Below are positions 25,511-34,108 of a stretch of 64,000 nucleotides of DNA, one piece after another. The translations under genes and the position numbers were made by a program. Each line of letters begins with the position of its first letter. Positions within the stretch are counted from its first letter, which is position 1. This DNA is from UBA2253 sp964646985 (lineage in GTDB: Bacteria; Bacillota_I; Bacilli_A; ML615J-28; CAG-698): positions 1 through 64,000 of the forward strand of contig CAZYFI010000001.1 of the NCBI GenBank assembly GCA_964646985.1. Direction: 5' to 3'. The notes beneath the pieces were generated by a model. The model did not search any database, was not told where the DNA came from, and worked only from the letters and a program-made list of their open reading frames with translations.

Positions 25511-25516
25511 ATTATA
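25511..25516 (-). promoter_or_regulatory. -10 box of apbE-suf operon
   Basis: TATAAT on the minus strand lies 30 bases upstream of the apbE ATG, and the nearest -35-like sequence (TTGATG) is 20 bases away, so the promoter is only partly consensus. Confidence 0.5.
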
Positions 25517-25552
25517 CTCTTATTTGCTCGCTTTTGCATCAAATGTAATAAC

Positions 25553-25579
25553 AAAAAAAGTCAACTCACTGAGTTGACT
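25553..25579 (-). terminator. Terminator overlapping the end of the coiled-coil membrane protein gene
   Basis: AGTCAACTCA and TGAGTTGACT form a 10-bp inverted repeat with a single central base (so the real loop is about three bases). On the minus strand a run of T follows. The stop codon at 25566-25568 lies in the stem. Confidence 0.85.
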
Positions 25580-26195
25580 CGTTTTCTTTTTTTTCTGTCA
25601 TCATTTCGGCTTTCCGACGGCGGTTGCTTAAGAACTCTTGTAAATCATAAATGTTCTGTCCTGTTTTGGTTTTTCCCCAAGCCTCATAATAAGCAATTAA
25701 TTCTTCTGCAACAGGTTCTTGACCAAAATCATGAAAAATCATTTCTTTCACTTGTGATAAAGATTTTTTCTCATTTTCAGAAATGACAATATAAACTTGT
25801 TCTTTTGCTTGTTCCAGCACCAAAGATGCTTGCACTTTATACTGTGCGATTTTTTCATGCTTTTTATCCCAATCTGTTTTGATTTCTTTTAATTTTTTTT
25901 GTGTTTTTAACACCAAAAATAAAGCATAAAAGAAAAAAGAACCATTGATAATATATAAAAGATAAATTAACTTAAGGGGTTCAATTGCTCGAAACACAAC
26001 CATAAATGTCACAACAACGAGTAAACAAATCGTCCAACCCAATCCATACAAACGATTATTGCGTTCTTTTTTTGCTGCTGTAAATTCAGGAAAGTATTCG
26101 TTATTTAAAACATTTAACTCATCAACAAACAATTGCTTTAATTCATCTTGTTTCGCCAACAAAGCATTCAATTGTTCGGTTTTCATAATTTGCAT
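25566..26195 (-). CDS. Two-TM coiled-coil protein of unknown function
   Basis: The 209-residue protein has a charged helical N-terminus, two close membrane segments (about residues 52-70 and 76-95) and a long coiled-coil cytoplasmic part (about 95-205). No catalytic motif is seen. GGAG is six bases before the ATG. It stands alone between its promoter (extended -10 at 26219-26227) and its terminator. I do not recognise the family. Confidence 0.65.
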   Translation of the reverse strand: MQIMKTEQLNALLAKQDELKQLFVDELNVLNNEYFPEFTAAKKERNNRLYGLGWTICLLVVVTFMVVFRAIEPLKLIYLLYIINGSFFFYALFLVLKTQKKLKEIKTDWDKKHEKIAQYKVQASLVLEQAKEQVYIVISENEKKSLSQVKEMIFHDFGQEPVAEELIAYYEAWGKTKTGQNIYDLQEFLSNRRRKAEMMTEKKENESTQ

Positions 26196-26218
26196 ATAAC
26201 ACTCCTAATATTTCATTC

Positions 26219-26227
26219 ATTATAACA
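26219..26227 (-). promoter_or_regulatory. Extended -10 promoter
   Basis: TGTTATAAT on the minus strand, 24 bases upstream of the ATG at 26195, carries the TGN extension and a perfect -10. Confidence 0.6.
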
Positions 26228-26248
26228 CAAAAAAATAGAAACCAAAAG

Positions 26249-26281
26249 AAAAAGTTAAGAGCGGGGGGCCCTTAACTTTTT
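26249..26281 (-). terminator. Terminator with GC-rich loop after the sigma/RsgI-like operon
   Basis: AAAAAGTTAAG pairs with CTTAACTTTTT. The 11-base loop is GGCCCCCCGCT on the minus strand, strikingly GC-rich in an AT-rich genome. The stem ends in T-rich sequence. It ends the sigma-anti-sigma-lipoprotein operon. Confidence 0.82.
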
Positions 26282-26297
26282 GTATGAAATTGGGATT

Positions 26298-27698
26298 TTA
26301 TTTCCCCCACATACCACGAGTATTGTCTTTACCTTGACGGAATTGTTCTTTTATTGCATCGATTTGACCTTTGGTCTCTTCTTTTAAAGCTTCAAGTTCT
26401 CCTTGATAAGTTGCTTGTAAGGCTTCAACTTGTGGTTTTACGATATCATGAAACAATGCTTCTAAATCTGATAGATTAACACCGATTGCTAAGAATTTAG
26501 CTTCATATTCACTTCTTAAAGTACGGAACGCATTCATCCAATCAAATTGAGCTTTTACTTCAACATTGACTCCTTGATCGTTGATGCCGAATTTGTATCC
26601 TTCATGTTCATTTGCAAACTCATTTTTGTATTGTTCTTTGTGTTCTCTAATTTGTTCATTCACGGCTTGGATTTCTTGCCATTTTGTTTGAAGTTGTGTG
26701 CGTAATTGTGTGTGTTGTTCTGTTCCTTCTTTTACTCTATTTAATTGCGCACGAATTTGAATCATTTCATTCATCTTTGTTTGTCTTTGTTCAAGAAGTT
26801 GTTCAAATTCAACATCAGTTGCAACTTCAATGGTTGCTTCTTCTTCCACTACTTCTTCATCTTCAACTGGTAACACTTCAATTGCTTTCACAGCATTTAA
26901 ATATTCTAAGTAAAGGGCGATGACATCGGCAACGGTTGCTTCTGATTCCACTAATACTGAATCAAAGAAACCCTCTTCTGCGATAATCATTGCATCATAG
27001 ATAAATTGAACACGGCTAATGGCAAACTCACCACGAGCTTCTTGACGGAATTCGAAATAACGATCACGAAGTTGTTCGCCAATAAATTCTTTCATTTCTT
27101 GACGGTGTGTTTTTACAATGGCATTCAAATCTTTTACAGCCATCGTTGCTGCAACTTCAAGTGTTAGTGTTTCGTCAAATTCCATTGCTAATTGCGCTAA
27201 TTTTAATTTTCCAACACTGATTCCTAATGATTCAGCCAAAGCAATCATTTCTGCATTTGCTTCTTGGCGAGCTTCAATGACTTCCATGGAAACTTTTTCT
27301 TTATCAGAGAATCCACGAATACGGTCACGGATTTTCTTTTCCAACTGTTCTGTTGCTTCATCATCTTCACCAACAGTGGTAACAATAATTGCGTTTTCGG
27401 CATCAAAATCGATAAAGCCCATTTCTAATGCTAAAGCAATGATTGCTTCTACCGTCTCATCCACTGTTTTGCCAACGAAGTCTGTGTCAATTAATAGCAT
27501 TTCTGCATCTTCGTTTAATCCATTTACTTCGCTTACTAATCCTGCTTCATCGGTTAAAATTTCGATGGAAGGATTAATGTCTAATACAACATATGCATTT
27601 GATGCATAGTCAGTGTTACTAGTGCCAATGGTGCAACCATATAGCCCTAACGATAGTGCTACCAAGAGCACTCCTAAAAATAAGTTAAATTTTTTCAT
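26298..27698 (-). CDS. Lipoprotein with RsgI-like domain and long coiled coil
   Basis: The protein is about 466 residues with a lipoprotein signal (lipobox LYGC, Cys22). The exported part begins with a copy of the RsgI-type domain found in anti-sigma factors: YVVLDINPSIEI at residues 36-47, then GLNEDAEMLL and the GKTVDETVEAIIALALEMG segment. An Ala/Glu-rich helical region (about 145-255), an acidic linker and a long Glu/Gln/Lys coiled coil follow. The ATG at 27698 is chosen because AAGGAGAG lies six to eight bases upstream. It is the third gene after an ECF-type sigma factor and an anti-sigma with the same domain, so I infer it is an accessory sensor or decoy. No enzymatic motif is visible. 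Confidence 0.78.
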   Translation of the reverse strand: MKKFNLFLGVLLVALSLGLYGCTIGTSNTDYASNAYVVLDINPSIEILTDEAGLVSEVNGLNEDAEMLLIDTDFVGKTVDETVEAIIALALEMGFIDFDAENAIIVTTVGEDDEATEQLEKKIRDRIRGFSDKEKVSMEVIEARQEANAEMIALAESLGISVGKLKLAQLAMEFDETLTLEVAATMAVKDLNAIVKTHRQEMKEFIGEQLRDRYFEFRQEARGEFAISRVQFIYDAMIIAEEGFFDSVLVESEATVADVIALYLEYLNAVKAIEVLPVEDEEVVEEEATIEVATDVEFEQLLEQRQTKMNEMIQIRAQLNRVKEGTEQHTQLRTQLQTKWQEIQAVNEQIREHKEQYKNEFANEHEGYKFGINDQGVNVEVKAQFDWMNAFRTLRSEYEAKFLAIGVNLSDLEALFHDIVKPQVEALQATYQGELEALKEETKGQIDAIKEQFRQGKDNTRGMWGK

Positions 27699-27762
27699 TT
27701 TTTTCTCTCCTTTGTCCTTCACTCATATAACAAACAAATACAACGATTTGTCAGTAAAATGA

Positions 27763-29169
27763 TTATTTTTCTAAATATGCTTGATAAGAAGTCGTAAAGT
27801 TTACAATCAAATTGCTTTGTTTAAAAGCGCTGCTAACTTGTGGGGATTGCATGAGTGCCTCATATTGATTCATGAGTACATCAATTGCCCGTTCAATACG
27901 ACTATAATGCGCATTGGGGTTTTTTTCAATGACATCAATGTATGTTAGTACTTGATTAATAATGTCAAATATTTTTGCTTCTGTTTCGTTATATGTTGGT
28001 AAATCGCCATTTGGTAATTCACCTATTTCAAAATCATCATCGAAAACAAAGTCAAAGTTGATTTCATTGTTTTGAATGTCATCTGGCATTTGAAAACGAA
28101 AGGCTTTAACTTGGCTTTCAAACTTAGCTTTAATCGATCCTTCAATGCGGACTGTTTTTGTTTCCATGTAATGATTTAATCCGTTTAAGAAAGCCGCATA
28201 TCTAGCATAGTTCGTCAGATTCTCAGGATGAACATTCGGAAAATAAGTAGCAAGCAAATTATTAACCCGTGTTTCAACTGATGCTAAACTTTCATTGTTT
28301 TCAATCATTTCTAAAATGTCAGAAATTTCATTCAAAATGATTTGTTTTTGATTTTCTAAAGAGACAATTGCAGAATCTTTCTTTTCGTTTAATTCTTCGA
28401 CTTTTCCACGATAAGCATTCGCAAATTCTGTGATTTTTTGGCCATCATAACCACGAGAAATTTCATTCAATTGTTTTACATTTAGCATCTTTGCTTGTTC
28501 TATTGTTAAGGATGCATTTTGTGCTTGCGCTTTTTCAATTAATAACATTTTCCCAACCGATACTTGATTGGCCTTCGCAAGCTCTTTTGTTTCGCTATCT
28601 GCTGAGGCAAGCACAATTTTCCCTTGCAAGTTCTTTTGTTGTTTGATGATTTCAACTTTCGCTTGTAACCTTGTGTTTAGTGCCTCTTCAAATGTAGAAT
28701 CTTGATTAATCGCAGCAATGAATACTTCGGCATCGACATCTTCAGCCTCTAAATATCCATATTCAATCGCTAACTCAACAAAGATTTCAATCGCTTCATC
28801 CACGGACTTATTCACCAAATTCAAGCCTTCTTCTTCCATGAGTAATTGGGCATCAACATTCATAGAACGATAACTGACAACAACATCATGAACATCGGTT
28901 TCTAATTCTAGTGAAGGATTGATATCAATTGATACAATGGTGTTTGTAAACACAGTAGGTGTGCTTTTGTTTAAACCAAAATAAGTAATTCCGGCAAAAA
29001 CAATCAACAAAGTGGCAAGTCCAAACGACCATGCTCTATTAAAGGATATGCTAGGTTTACCTATTTTTTCTTTTTGTATTGGAATTTGTGCTAATATTTT
29101 ATCTTTTAAATCAGGAACAAATATGCGACTTTCTTCTCTTAATATTTTTTTAAGTAATGTCTTTTTCAT
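27763..29169 (-). CDS. Membrane anti-sigma factor with RsgI-like extracytoplasmic domain
   Basis: The 468-residue protein has a short cytoplasmic N-terminus (about 48 residues, including VPDLKDKILAQI), one membrane helix (about 49-65) and a large exported part. Just outside the membrane is VSIDINPSLELE (residues 79-90), with Asn84-Pro85, followed by MNVDAQLLMEEEG and NKSVDEAIEIFVELAIEYG, matching the RsgI domain. RsgI proteins inhibit a sigma factor and are known to cut themselves at the Asn-Pro bond, which primes regulated proteolysis. The rest is helical with a coiled coil and a Glu/Asp-rich end. The adjacent upstream sigma gene (one base apart) is the probable target. Confidence 0.82.
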   Translation of the reverse strand: MKKTLLKKILREESRIFVPDLKDKILAQIPIQKEKIGKPSISFNRAWSFGLATLLIVFAGITYFGLNKSTPTVFTNTIVSIDINPSLELETDVHDVVVSYRSMNVDAQLLMEEEGLNLVNKSVDEAIEIFVELAIEYGYLEAEDVDAEVFIAAINQDSTFEEALNTRLQAKVEIIKQQKNLQGKIVLASADSETKELAKANQVSVGKMLLIEKAQAQNASLTIEQAKMLNVKQLNEISRGYDGQKITEFANAYRGKVEELNEKKDSAIVSLENQKQIILNEISDILEMIENNESLASVETRVNNLLATYFPNVHPENLTNYARYAAFLNGLNHYMETKTVRIEGSIKAKFESQVKAFRFQMPDDIQNNEINFDFVFDDDFEIGELPNGDLPTYNETEAKIFDIINQVLTYIDVIEKNPNAHYSRIERAIDVLMNQYEALMQSPQVSSAFKQSNLIVNFTTSYQAYLEK

Positions 29170-29170
29170 A

Positions 29171-29698
29171 TTATCCCTCCTTTTCTACAATCATTCGTAA
29201 TTTATTCAATGCTTGTTCTAATTTCCAAGTAACACCACTCGTTGACAAATTTAACATTTCACCAACTTCTCTTCGCTTGTAACCTTCTGTCACGCACAAC
29301 ATAACAATCATAAATTCTTCATCTGATAAATGCTTTGCGGCCAAATCAATTAATGGCGTATCTTTCCTAGATGGTTTCTCATCAACCAGCAAATCAGCAG
29401 TATCGACATCAATGATTTGTTCGCGTTTTTGCTTTTTAAATTCATTGATTGCTGTGTTTTTCGCAATCATAGCAATCCACGCTTTTGGCGATAGGCTTTG
29501 AGTATATTGGTTTATTTTTTCGTATACCTTCATAAAGACGTCTTGTGTCAAATCTTCTGCTTTTGTATGGTTTTTCATAATACCATAAACAATATAGTAA
29601 ACCATCCTTGATGTTTCTTCATAGATGGTATCAAAAGCACTTGCATCACCATTCTTTAATTGTTGCATACTTTTTTCAAGTCGCAATTGATTGAACAT
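29171..29698 (-). CDS. ECF-type RNA polymerase sigma factor
   Basis: The 175-residue protein has region 2 (about residues 20-85, with AEDLTQDVFMKVYEKINQY and WIAMIAKNTAINEFKK) and region 4 (about 120-170, with the helix-turn-helix YKRREVGEMLNLSTSGVTWKL). This two-domain form is typical of ECF sigma factors. It begins a unit with an RsgI-like anti-sigma and an RsgI-like lipoprotein, so it probably responds to an envelope or extracellular signal. The GGGGGG ribosome site is unusual in an AT-rich genome. A candidate self-activated promoter lies at 29727-29754. Confidence 0.88.
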   Translation of the reverse strand: MFNQLRLEKSMQQLKNGDASAFDTIYEETSRMVYYIVYGIMKNHTKAEDLTQDVFMKVYEKINQYTQSLSPKAWIAMIAKNTAINEFKKQKREQIIDVDTADLLVDEKPSRKDTPLIDLAAKHLSDEEFMIVMLCVTEGYKRREVGEMLNLSTSGVTWKLEQALNKLRMIVEKEG

Positions 29699-29726
29699 AG
29701 TATTCCCCCCGAACTGGCTATGTACC

Positions 29727-29754
29727 TTTTCGATAATATAACAAAGTTGTTTAC
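29727..29754 (-). promoter_or_regulatory. Candidate ECF-type autoregulated promoter
   Basis: On the minus strand GTAAAC (29749-29754), 16 bases, then CGAAAA (29727-29732). This is close in form to ECF promoters such as TGAAAC-N16-CGTA. It lies about 30 bases upstream of the sigma ATG. A TATATT-like box in the same stretch means a housekeeping promoter cannot be excluded. Confidence 0.4.
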
Positions 29755-29804
29755 GTTTTTGCCAGTAATATTAATTGTAATAGCATTATAACACAAAACA
29801 GCAA

Positions 29805-29831
29805 GAAAAAACTCTCCTAAATAGGAGAGTT
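29805..29831 (-). terminator. Terminator of the pyruvate:ferredoxin oxidoreductase gene
   Basis: AACTCTCCTA and TAGGAGAGTT form a 10-bp stem with a two-base centre; a T run follows on the minus strand. Confidence 0.87.
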
Positions 29832-29836
29832 CTTGG

Positions 29837-32800
29837 TTAATTTTCGTTTGTATAATCCATTGCTTGATAACGTTGATACATGCGGTAACGACGTTGTGCT
29901 TCTTGTTTGTTTACATTCAACAAATGCTCAGCCGCTTCTGGATTGATATCTTTTAATTGTGAATAACGGGTTTCACCCATTAAATATTCTTCGTATTTAT
30001 CCCAAGTTGGCTCTTTAGAATCAAGTTGGAATGGATTCTTTCCTTCTTTTAATAAGCGAGGATCAAATCTAAAGGTTGGCCAATAACCACATTCAACAGC
30101 AAGCTTGGCTTGAAGTTGCGTTGTACCCATACCTTTTTTAATTCCATGAGCAATACATGGTGAATAAGCAATAATAATGGAAGGACCTGGATAACTTTCC
30201 GCTTCTTTAAACGCCTTTAAGGCCTGAAGTTGTGATGCACCATGAGAAATAGATGCAACATAAACATGCCCATAGCTCATAGCAATGGCTGCCAAATCTT
30301 TCTTTTTACCTACTTTACCAGATGCAGTAAATTTCGCAATCGAACCAGTTTGGCTTGATTTCGAACTTTGACCGCCTGTATTAGAATATACTTCAGTATC
30401 CAACACTAAAATGTTAATATCTTCATTGTTAGCAATCACATGATCAAGGCCGCCATATCCAATGTCATAAGCCCAACCATCACCACCAACAATCCATTGA
30501 GAACGTTTTACGAAGTAATCTTTTAATTTCAATATTTCATTGGCTGTTTCACATTTCGCATTTTCAAGAAGTGGAATCAATTCTTTTGCAATCTTTTCTG
30601 TTTCTTGACTGCTGTCACGGTTCTCTAACCATGATTTGAACAATTCATGAATGCGATTTGTTTGTCCTTCTTTTTCTAAGACTTTTTCCATCATCATGCC
30701 AATACGATTGCGAATGGTTTCCGTAGCAATGCGCATTCCATAACCAAATTCTGCATTGTCTTCAAATAAAGAATTAGCCCAAGCAGGACCCTTTCCTTCT
30801 GCATTTTTCGTATAAGGTGTTGCTGGGAAAGATCCTCCATAAATAGAAGAGCAACCTGTTGCGTTGGCGATAACCATACGATCACCAAATAATTGTGTTG
30901 CTAAACGAACATAAGGTGTTTCTCCACAACCAGCACAAGCACCACTAAATTCAAATAATGGTTTTGCAAATTGAGAATTTTTAGGGTTGGCAAATTTATC
31001 TAAAATATTTGATTTATATGTGACATTATTATGGAAGTATTTCGCAAGCTTATCACGGCCTTCTGTAATGGCTTCATCAATTGGTACCATTCTAAGTGCT
31101 TTTTCACCTTTTTTACCAGGGCATTGATTGACACAAACTTCACATCCTGTGCAATCAGCGATTGACACAACGATAGAATATTTTAATCCTTCAAATCCTT
31201 TGCCAACTGGATCAATGTATTTCGCATTGTCTGGTGCATTCTTTACTTCATCTGCTGTAGATAAGAATGGACGAATAACAGCATGTGGACAAACAAAGGC
31301 GCATTGATTACATTGAATACAATTTTCTTCTACCCATTGAGGGACAAAAGAAGCAATGTAACGTTTTTCAAAAGCGGCTGTACCGTTTTCCATCGTTCCA
31401 TCTTCATAACCGTTGAATGCAGAAACAGGCAAATCATCTCCACGCATTGCGTTGACTGGATTAGCGATTTTCTTTACAAAGTAAGGTGTGTTTGGATCAA
31501 TTACGATTTCATCTTTGCCAAGGTTGCTCCAATTAGGATCAACTTTCACTTCTTTTAAGCTTTCTGCACCTTTATCAATGGCAAGATAATTTAAATCAAC
31601 AACATGTTGTCCTTTTTTAATATATGATTTATAAGCATATTTCTTCATTAAATCTTGGGCTTCTTCATATGGCATTATTTGTTCATTTAGTTTAAAGAAT
31701 GCCGATTGCATAATCGTATTGGTACGATTTCCAAGTCCTAATTCCATTGCTAAAGTAACAGCATCAATGACATATAAGCGAGCATGTTTGTCAGCTAACG
31801 CTTTTTTAAATGAATTTGGCAAGTAGTTCAATAAGTCTTCCACTGTTTTGGTGGTATTTAACAAGAAACGTCCGCCTTCTTTTAATTCACGAAGCATATC
31901 ATATTTATGGGTATAACTATCTAATGAACAAGAGATAAAATCAGCTTTCGAAACCAAATAAGTAGAGCGAATTGGTTTACGACCAAAGCGCAAATGGCTA
32001 TGTGTTACGCCACCTGATTTTTTTGAATCATAGGCAAAATAAGCTTGCGCATAATAATCAGTATTATCGCCAATTAATTTAATGGTGTTTTTATTTGCAC
32101 CAACGGTTCCATCGCTTCCCAAACCATAGAAGATTAATTGACTAACGCCATCGCCAGCAACATCTGTGTGATTTGTTAGTGGTAATGATAAATGCGTTAC
32201 ATCATCATTGATTCCAATCGTGAAAGAGTTAAGAGCTTTTTCTCCTTTTTCAAGATTTTCATAAACAGCAAATATTTGTGATGGATTGGTATCTTTGCTT
32301 GATAAACCAAAACGTCCACCAATAATGACTGGAGCATTTGGTTGATTATAAAATACCGATTTCACATCTAAGTATAGAGGTTCGCCAATCGATCCTTGTT
32401 CTTTTGTTCTTTCAATGACAGCAATTCGTTTGACTGTTTTTGGTAAAACGCGTAGTAAATGCTCTGTTGAGAAAGGACGATATAAATGAACATTAATCAA
32501 ACCAACTTTTTTGCCTTGTTTGATTAAGCAATCAACCACTTCTTTGGCACATTCAATGACTGAACCCATGGCAATAATGATGTCTGTGGCATCTTTATCT
32601 CCATAGTAAACAAACGGTTTGTATTCACGACCAGTTACTTTAGAAATTTCATCCATGTATTCTTCTACAATTCTTGGAATTTCTAAATAATATTTATTTT
32701 GTGCTTCACGCGCTTGAAAATAAACATCACCATTTTGTGCGGAACCACGAGTAACAGGTTTGTTTGGGCTTAATGAACGACTACGGAATTGTTCAACTGC

Positions 32801-33397
32801 TTTTTTATCTAATAAACGGTCATATACTTCATAATCCATGACTTCAATTTTTTGAATTTCATGGCTGGTACGGAAACCATCAAAGAAATGTAAGAATGGA
32901 ATGCTTGATTTGATTGCTGCCAAATGCGCAATTCCCGCCAAATCCATGACTTCTTGTACACTTGAAGAGGCAAGCATTGCCCAACCAGTTTGGCGGACAG
33001 CCATTACATCTTGGTGATCACCAAAAATTGATAAAGCTTGAACCGCAATACTTCTTGCTGAAACATGAATAACGCCTGGTAATAATTCACCAGCAATTTT
33101 ATACATGTTAGGAATTTTAAGTAGCAAGCCTTGACTTGCTGTAAATGTAGTGGTTAGTGCTCCTGCTTGCAAAGAACCATGAACCGTTCCTGCTGCACCA
33201 GCTTCTGATTGCATTTCTACCACTTTTACAGGGACACCAAACAAATTCTTTTTTCCTTTGCTTGCCCATTCATCTACATACTCAGCCATTGTTGATGACG
33301 GAGTAATTGGATAAATGCCCGCTACTTCGGTAAATGCATATGATGCCCAAGCTGCTGCTTGGTTTCCATCCATTGATTGAAATACTTTTTTTGCCAT
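29837..33397 (-). CDS. nifJ: Pyruvate:ferredoxin (flavodoxin) oxidoreductase
   Basis: PFOR converts pyruvate and CoA to acetyl-CoA, CO2 and reduced ferredoxin, the key step of anaerobic sugar metabolism. The 1186-residue single chain has the full domain set: pyruvate-binding N-terminus (GIYPITPSSTMAEYVDEW), a gamma domain, a two-[4Fe-4S] ferredoxin domain (CIQCNQCAFVCP near 690 and CTGCEVCVNQCP near 745) and the TPP domain with CAGCGETPY, NATGCSSIYGG, GDGWAYDIGYGG and the TEVYSNTGGQ loop. The fourth Cys for the proximal cluster lies in the C-terminal YSPCIAHG segment. It is alone in its unit, with a strong promoter. It depends on SUF for its clusters. Confidence 0.97.
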   Translation of the reverse strand: MAKKVFQSMDGNQAAAWASYAFTEVAGIYPITPSSTMAEYVDEWASKGKKNLFGVPVKVVEMQSEAGAAGTVHGSLQAGALTTTFTASQGLLLKIPNMYKIAGELLPGVIHVSARSIAVQALSIFGDHQDVMAVRQTGWAMLASSSVQEVMDLAGIAHLAAIKSSIPFLHFFDGFRTSHEIQKIEVMDYEVYDRLLDKKAVEQFRSRSLSPNKPVTRGSAQNGDVYFQAREAQNKYYLEIPRIVEEYMDEISKVTGREYKPFVYYGDKDATDIIIAMGSVIECAKEVVDCLIKQGKKVGLINVHLYRPFSTEHLLRVLPKTVKRIAVIERTKEQGSIGEPLYLDVKSVFYNQPNAPVIIGGRFGLSSKDTNPSQIFAVYENLEKGEKALNSFTIGINDDVTHLSLPLTNHTDVAGDGVSQLIFYGLGSDGTVGANKNTIKLIGDNTDYYAQAYFAYDSKKSGGVTHSHLRFGRKPIRSTYLVSKADFISCSLDSYTHKYDMLRELKEGGRFLLNTTKTVEDLLNYLPNSFKKALADKHARLYVIDAVTLAMELGLGNRTNTIMQSAFFKLNEQIMPYEEAQDLMKKYAYKSYIKKGQHVVDLNYLAIDKGAESLKEVKVDPNWSNLGKDEIVIDPNTPYFVKKIANPVNAMRGDDLPVSAFNGYEDGTMENGTAAFEKRYIASFVPQWVEENCIQCNQCAFVCPHAVIRPFLSTADEVKNAPDNAKYIDPVGKGFEGLKYSIVVSIADCTGCEVCVNQCPGKKGEKALRMVPIDEAITEGRDKLAKYFHNNVTYKSNILDKFANPKNSQFAKPLFEFSGACAGCGETPYVRLATQLFGDRMVIANATGCSSIYGGSFPATPYTKNAEGKGPAWANSLFEDNAEFGYGMRIATETIRNRIGMMMEKVLEKEGQTNRIHELFKSWLENRDSSQETEKIAKELIPLLENAKCETANEILKLKDYFVKRSQWIVGGDGWAYDIGYGGLDHVIANNEDINILVLDTEVYSNTGGQSSKSSQTGSIAKFTASGKVGKKKDLAAIAMSYGHVYVASISHGASQLQALKAFKEAESYPGPSIIIAYSPCIAHGIKKGMGTTQLQAKLAVECGYWPTFRFDPRLLKEGKNPFQLDSKEPTWDKYEEYLMGETRYSQLKDINPEAAEHLLNVNKQEAQRRYRMYQRYQAMDYTNEN

Positions 33398-33423
33398 TTT
33401 TATCCTCCATGGTGTTTTTATTT

Positions 33424-33452
33424 ATTATAACATAATATTCGTTTTATCTCAA
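33424..33452 (-). promoter_or_regulatory. Strong promoter of nifJ
   Basis: TTGAGA (33447-33452) and TATAAT (33424-33429) on the minus strand are spaced by exactly 17 bases. GGAGG precedes the ATG. Confidence 0.82.
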
Positions 33453-33485
33453 GAGACAAAGAGCAAATAGCCAATGAAACCCTTT

Positions 33486-33989
33486 TTATATCTTGCGTAA
33501 AAATTCGTATTCTTTTTCAATCTGAGTAATGCGTTGATAAACTTTTTCTTTGATCGATTCTGGCAACTTGAGTGTTTGCCGAAACAGTAATTTTGTAATC
33601 AAAGCCGTGAATGCTACCGCATCAATTTCCAGGCTTTGTTGCATAAACAAATCATCACCGTTCAATGGCTGAACATACTCAAAGAATTCCGTTTGCCACT
33701 GTTGGATGATTTCAGGTGGTTCTTTAGAAAGATTAGGATTTTTTACTTGAAACCATTGATAAGCATGGCGCATTTCATGAATGATTCCCGCTGTCACTTC
33801 TAAATCTGCCATTTTTTTGAATACGTCTTCGTTCACATTGATTTGGTAAACATCATGCATAAACATGCAAGCGACCCCACTGTATTCTTCTGGTAAATGC
33901 AAATAAGTGATTTTACATGGTGGGATTTTTAAAACTTGAGAAATAGTCATTACTATTCCACTAACTAATGATTTTTTAGAGTTTGTCAT
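33486..33989 (-). CDS. Putative HExxH metallopeptidase-like protein
   Basis: The 167-residue protein has a zincin-type HExxH motif in GIIHEMRHAYQW (His71, Glu72, His75). A downstream segment SLEIDAVAF (Glu121, Asp123) is well placed to give the third zinc ligand in a gluzincin-like fold. There is no signal peptide, so it should act in the cytoplasm. I do not recognise the family by name. A GAGG site precedes the ATG and a TATAAT box lies at 34009-34014. It could also be a non-catalytic relative. Confidence 0.68.
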   Translation of the reverse strand: MTNSKKSLVSGIVMTISQVLKIPPCKITYLHLPEEYSGVACMFMHDVYQINVNEDVFKKMADLEVTAGIIHEMRHAYQWFQVKNPNLSKEPPEIIQQWQTEFFEYVQPLNGDDLFMQQSLEIDAVAFTALITKLLFRQTLKLPESIKEKVYQRITQIEKEYEFLRKI

Positions 33990-34008
33990 ATTTTTTTCCT
34001 CAAGGTGT

Positions 34009-34014
34009 ATTATA
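34009..34014 (-). promoter_or_regulatory. -10 box for the HExxH protein gene
   Basis: Perfect TATAAT on the minus strand, 20 bases before the ATG at 33989; the upstream T-rich tract offers no clear -35. Confidence 0.5.
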
Positions 34015-34086
34015 CCAAACTTTGAAAAAAAAATAAAGACAATAAAAAATAACTTATTAATAAAAGTAAGTTTTTCAAAATAATGA

Positions 34087-34092
34087 TATAAT
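34087..34092 (+). promoter_or_regulatory. -10 box for the radical-SAM gene
   Basis: TATAAT lies 17 bases upstream of the ATG at 34109. Upstream is an A/T-rich inverted repeat (34051-34072) and no clear -35 box. Confidence 0.5.
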
Positions 34093-34108
34093 AACTTGTG
34101 AGGTTTTT

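Noticed and set aside
27118..27609. Long open frame on the plus strand (163 codons) opposite the RsgI-like lipoprotein gene
   Set aside because: It is Ser/Ala-rich mirror translation of a clear Glu/Ala-rich gene, with no ribosome site or promoter.
34051..34072. AACTTA/TAAGTT inverted repeat as a terminator or operator
   Set aside because: Only six A/T-rich pairs with a long loop, between divergent genes where a terminator has no role.
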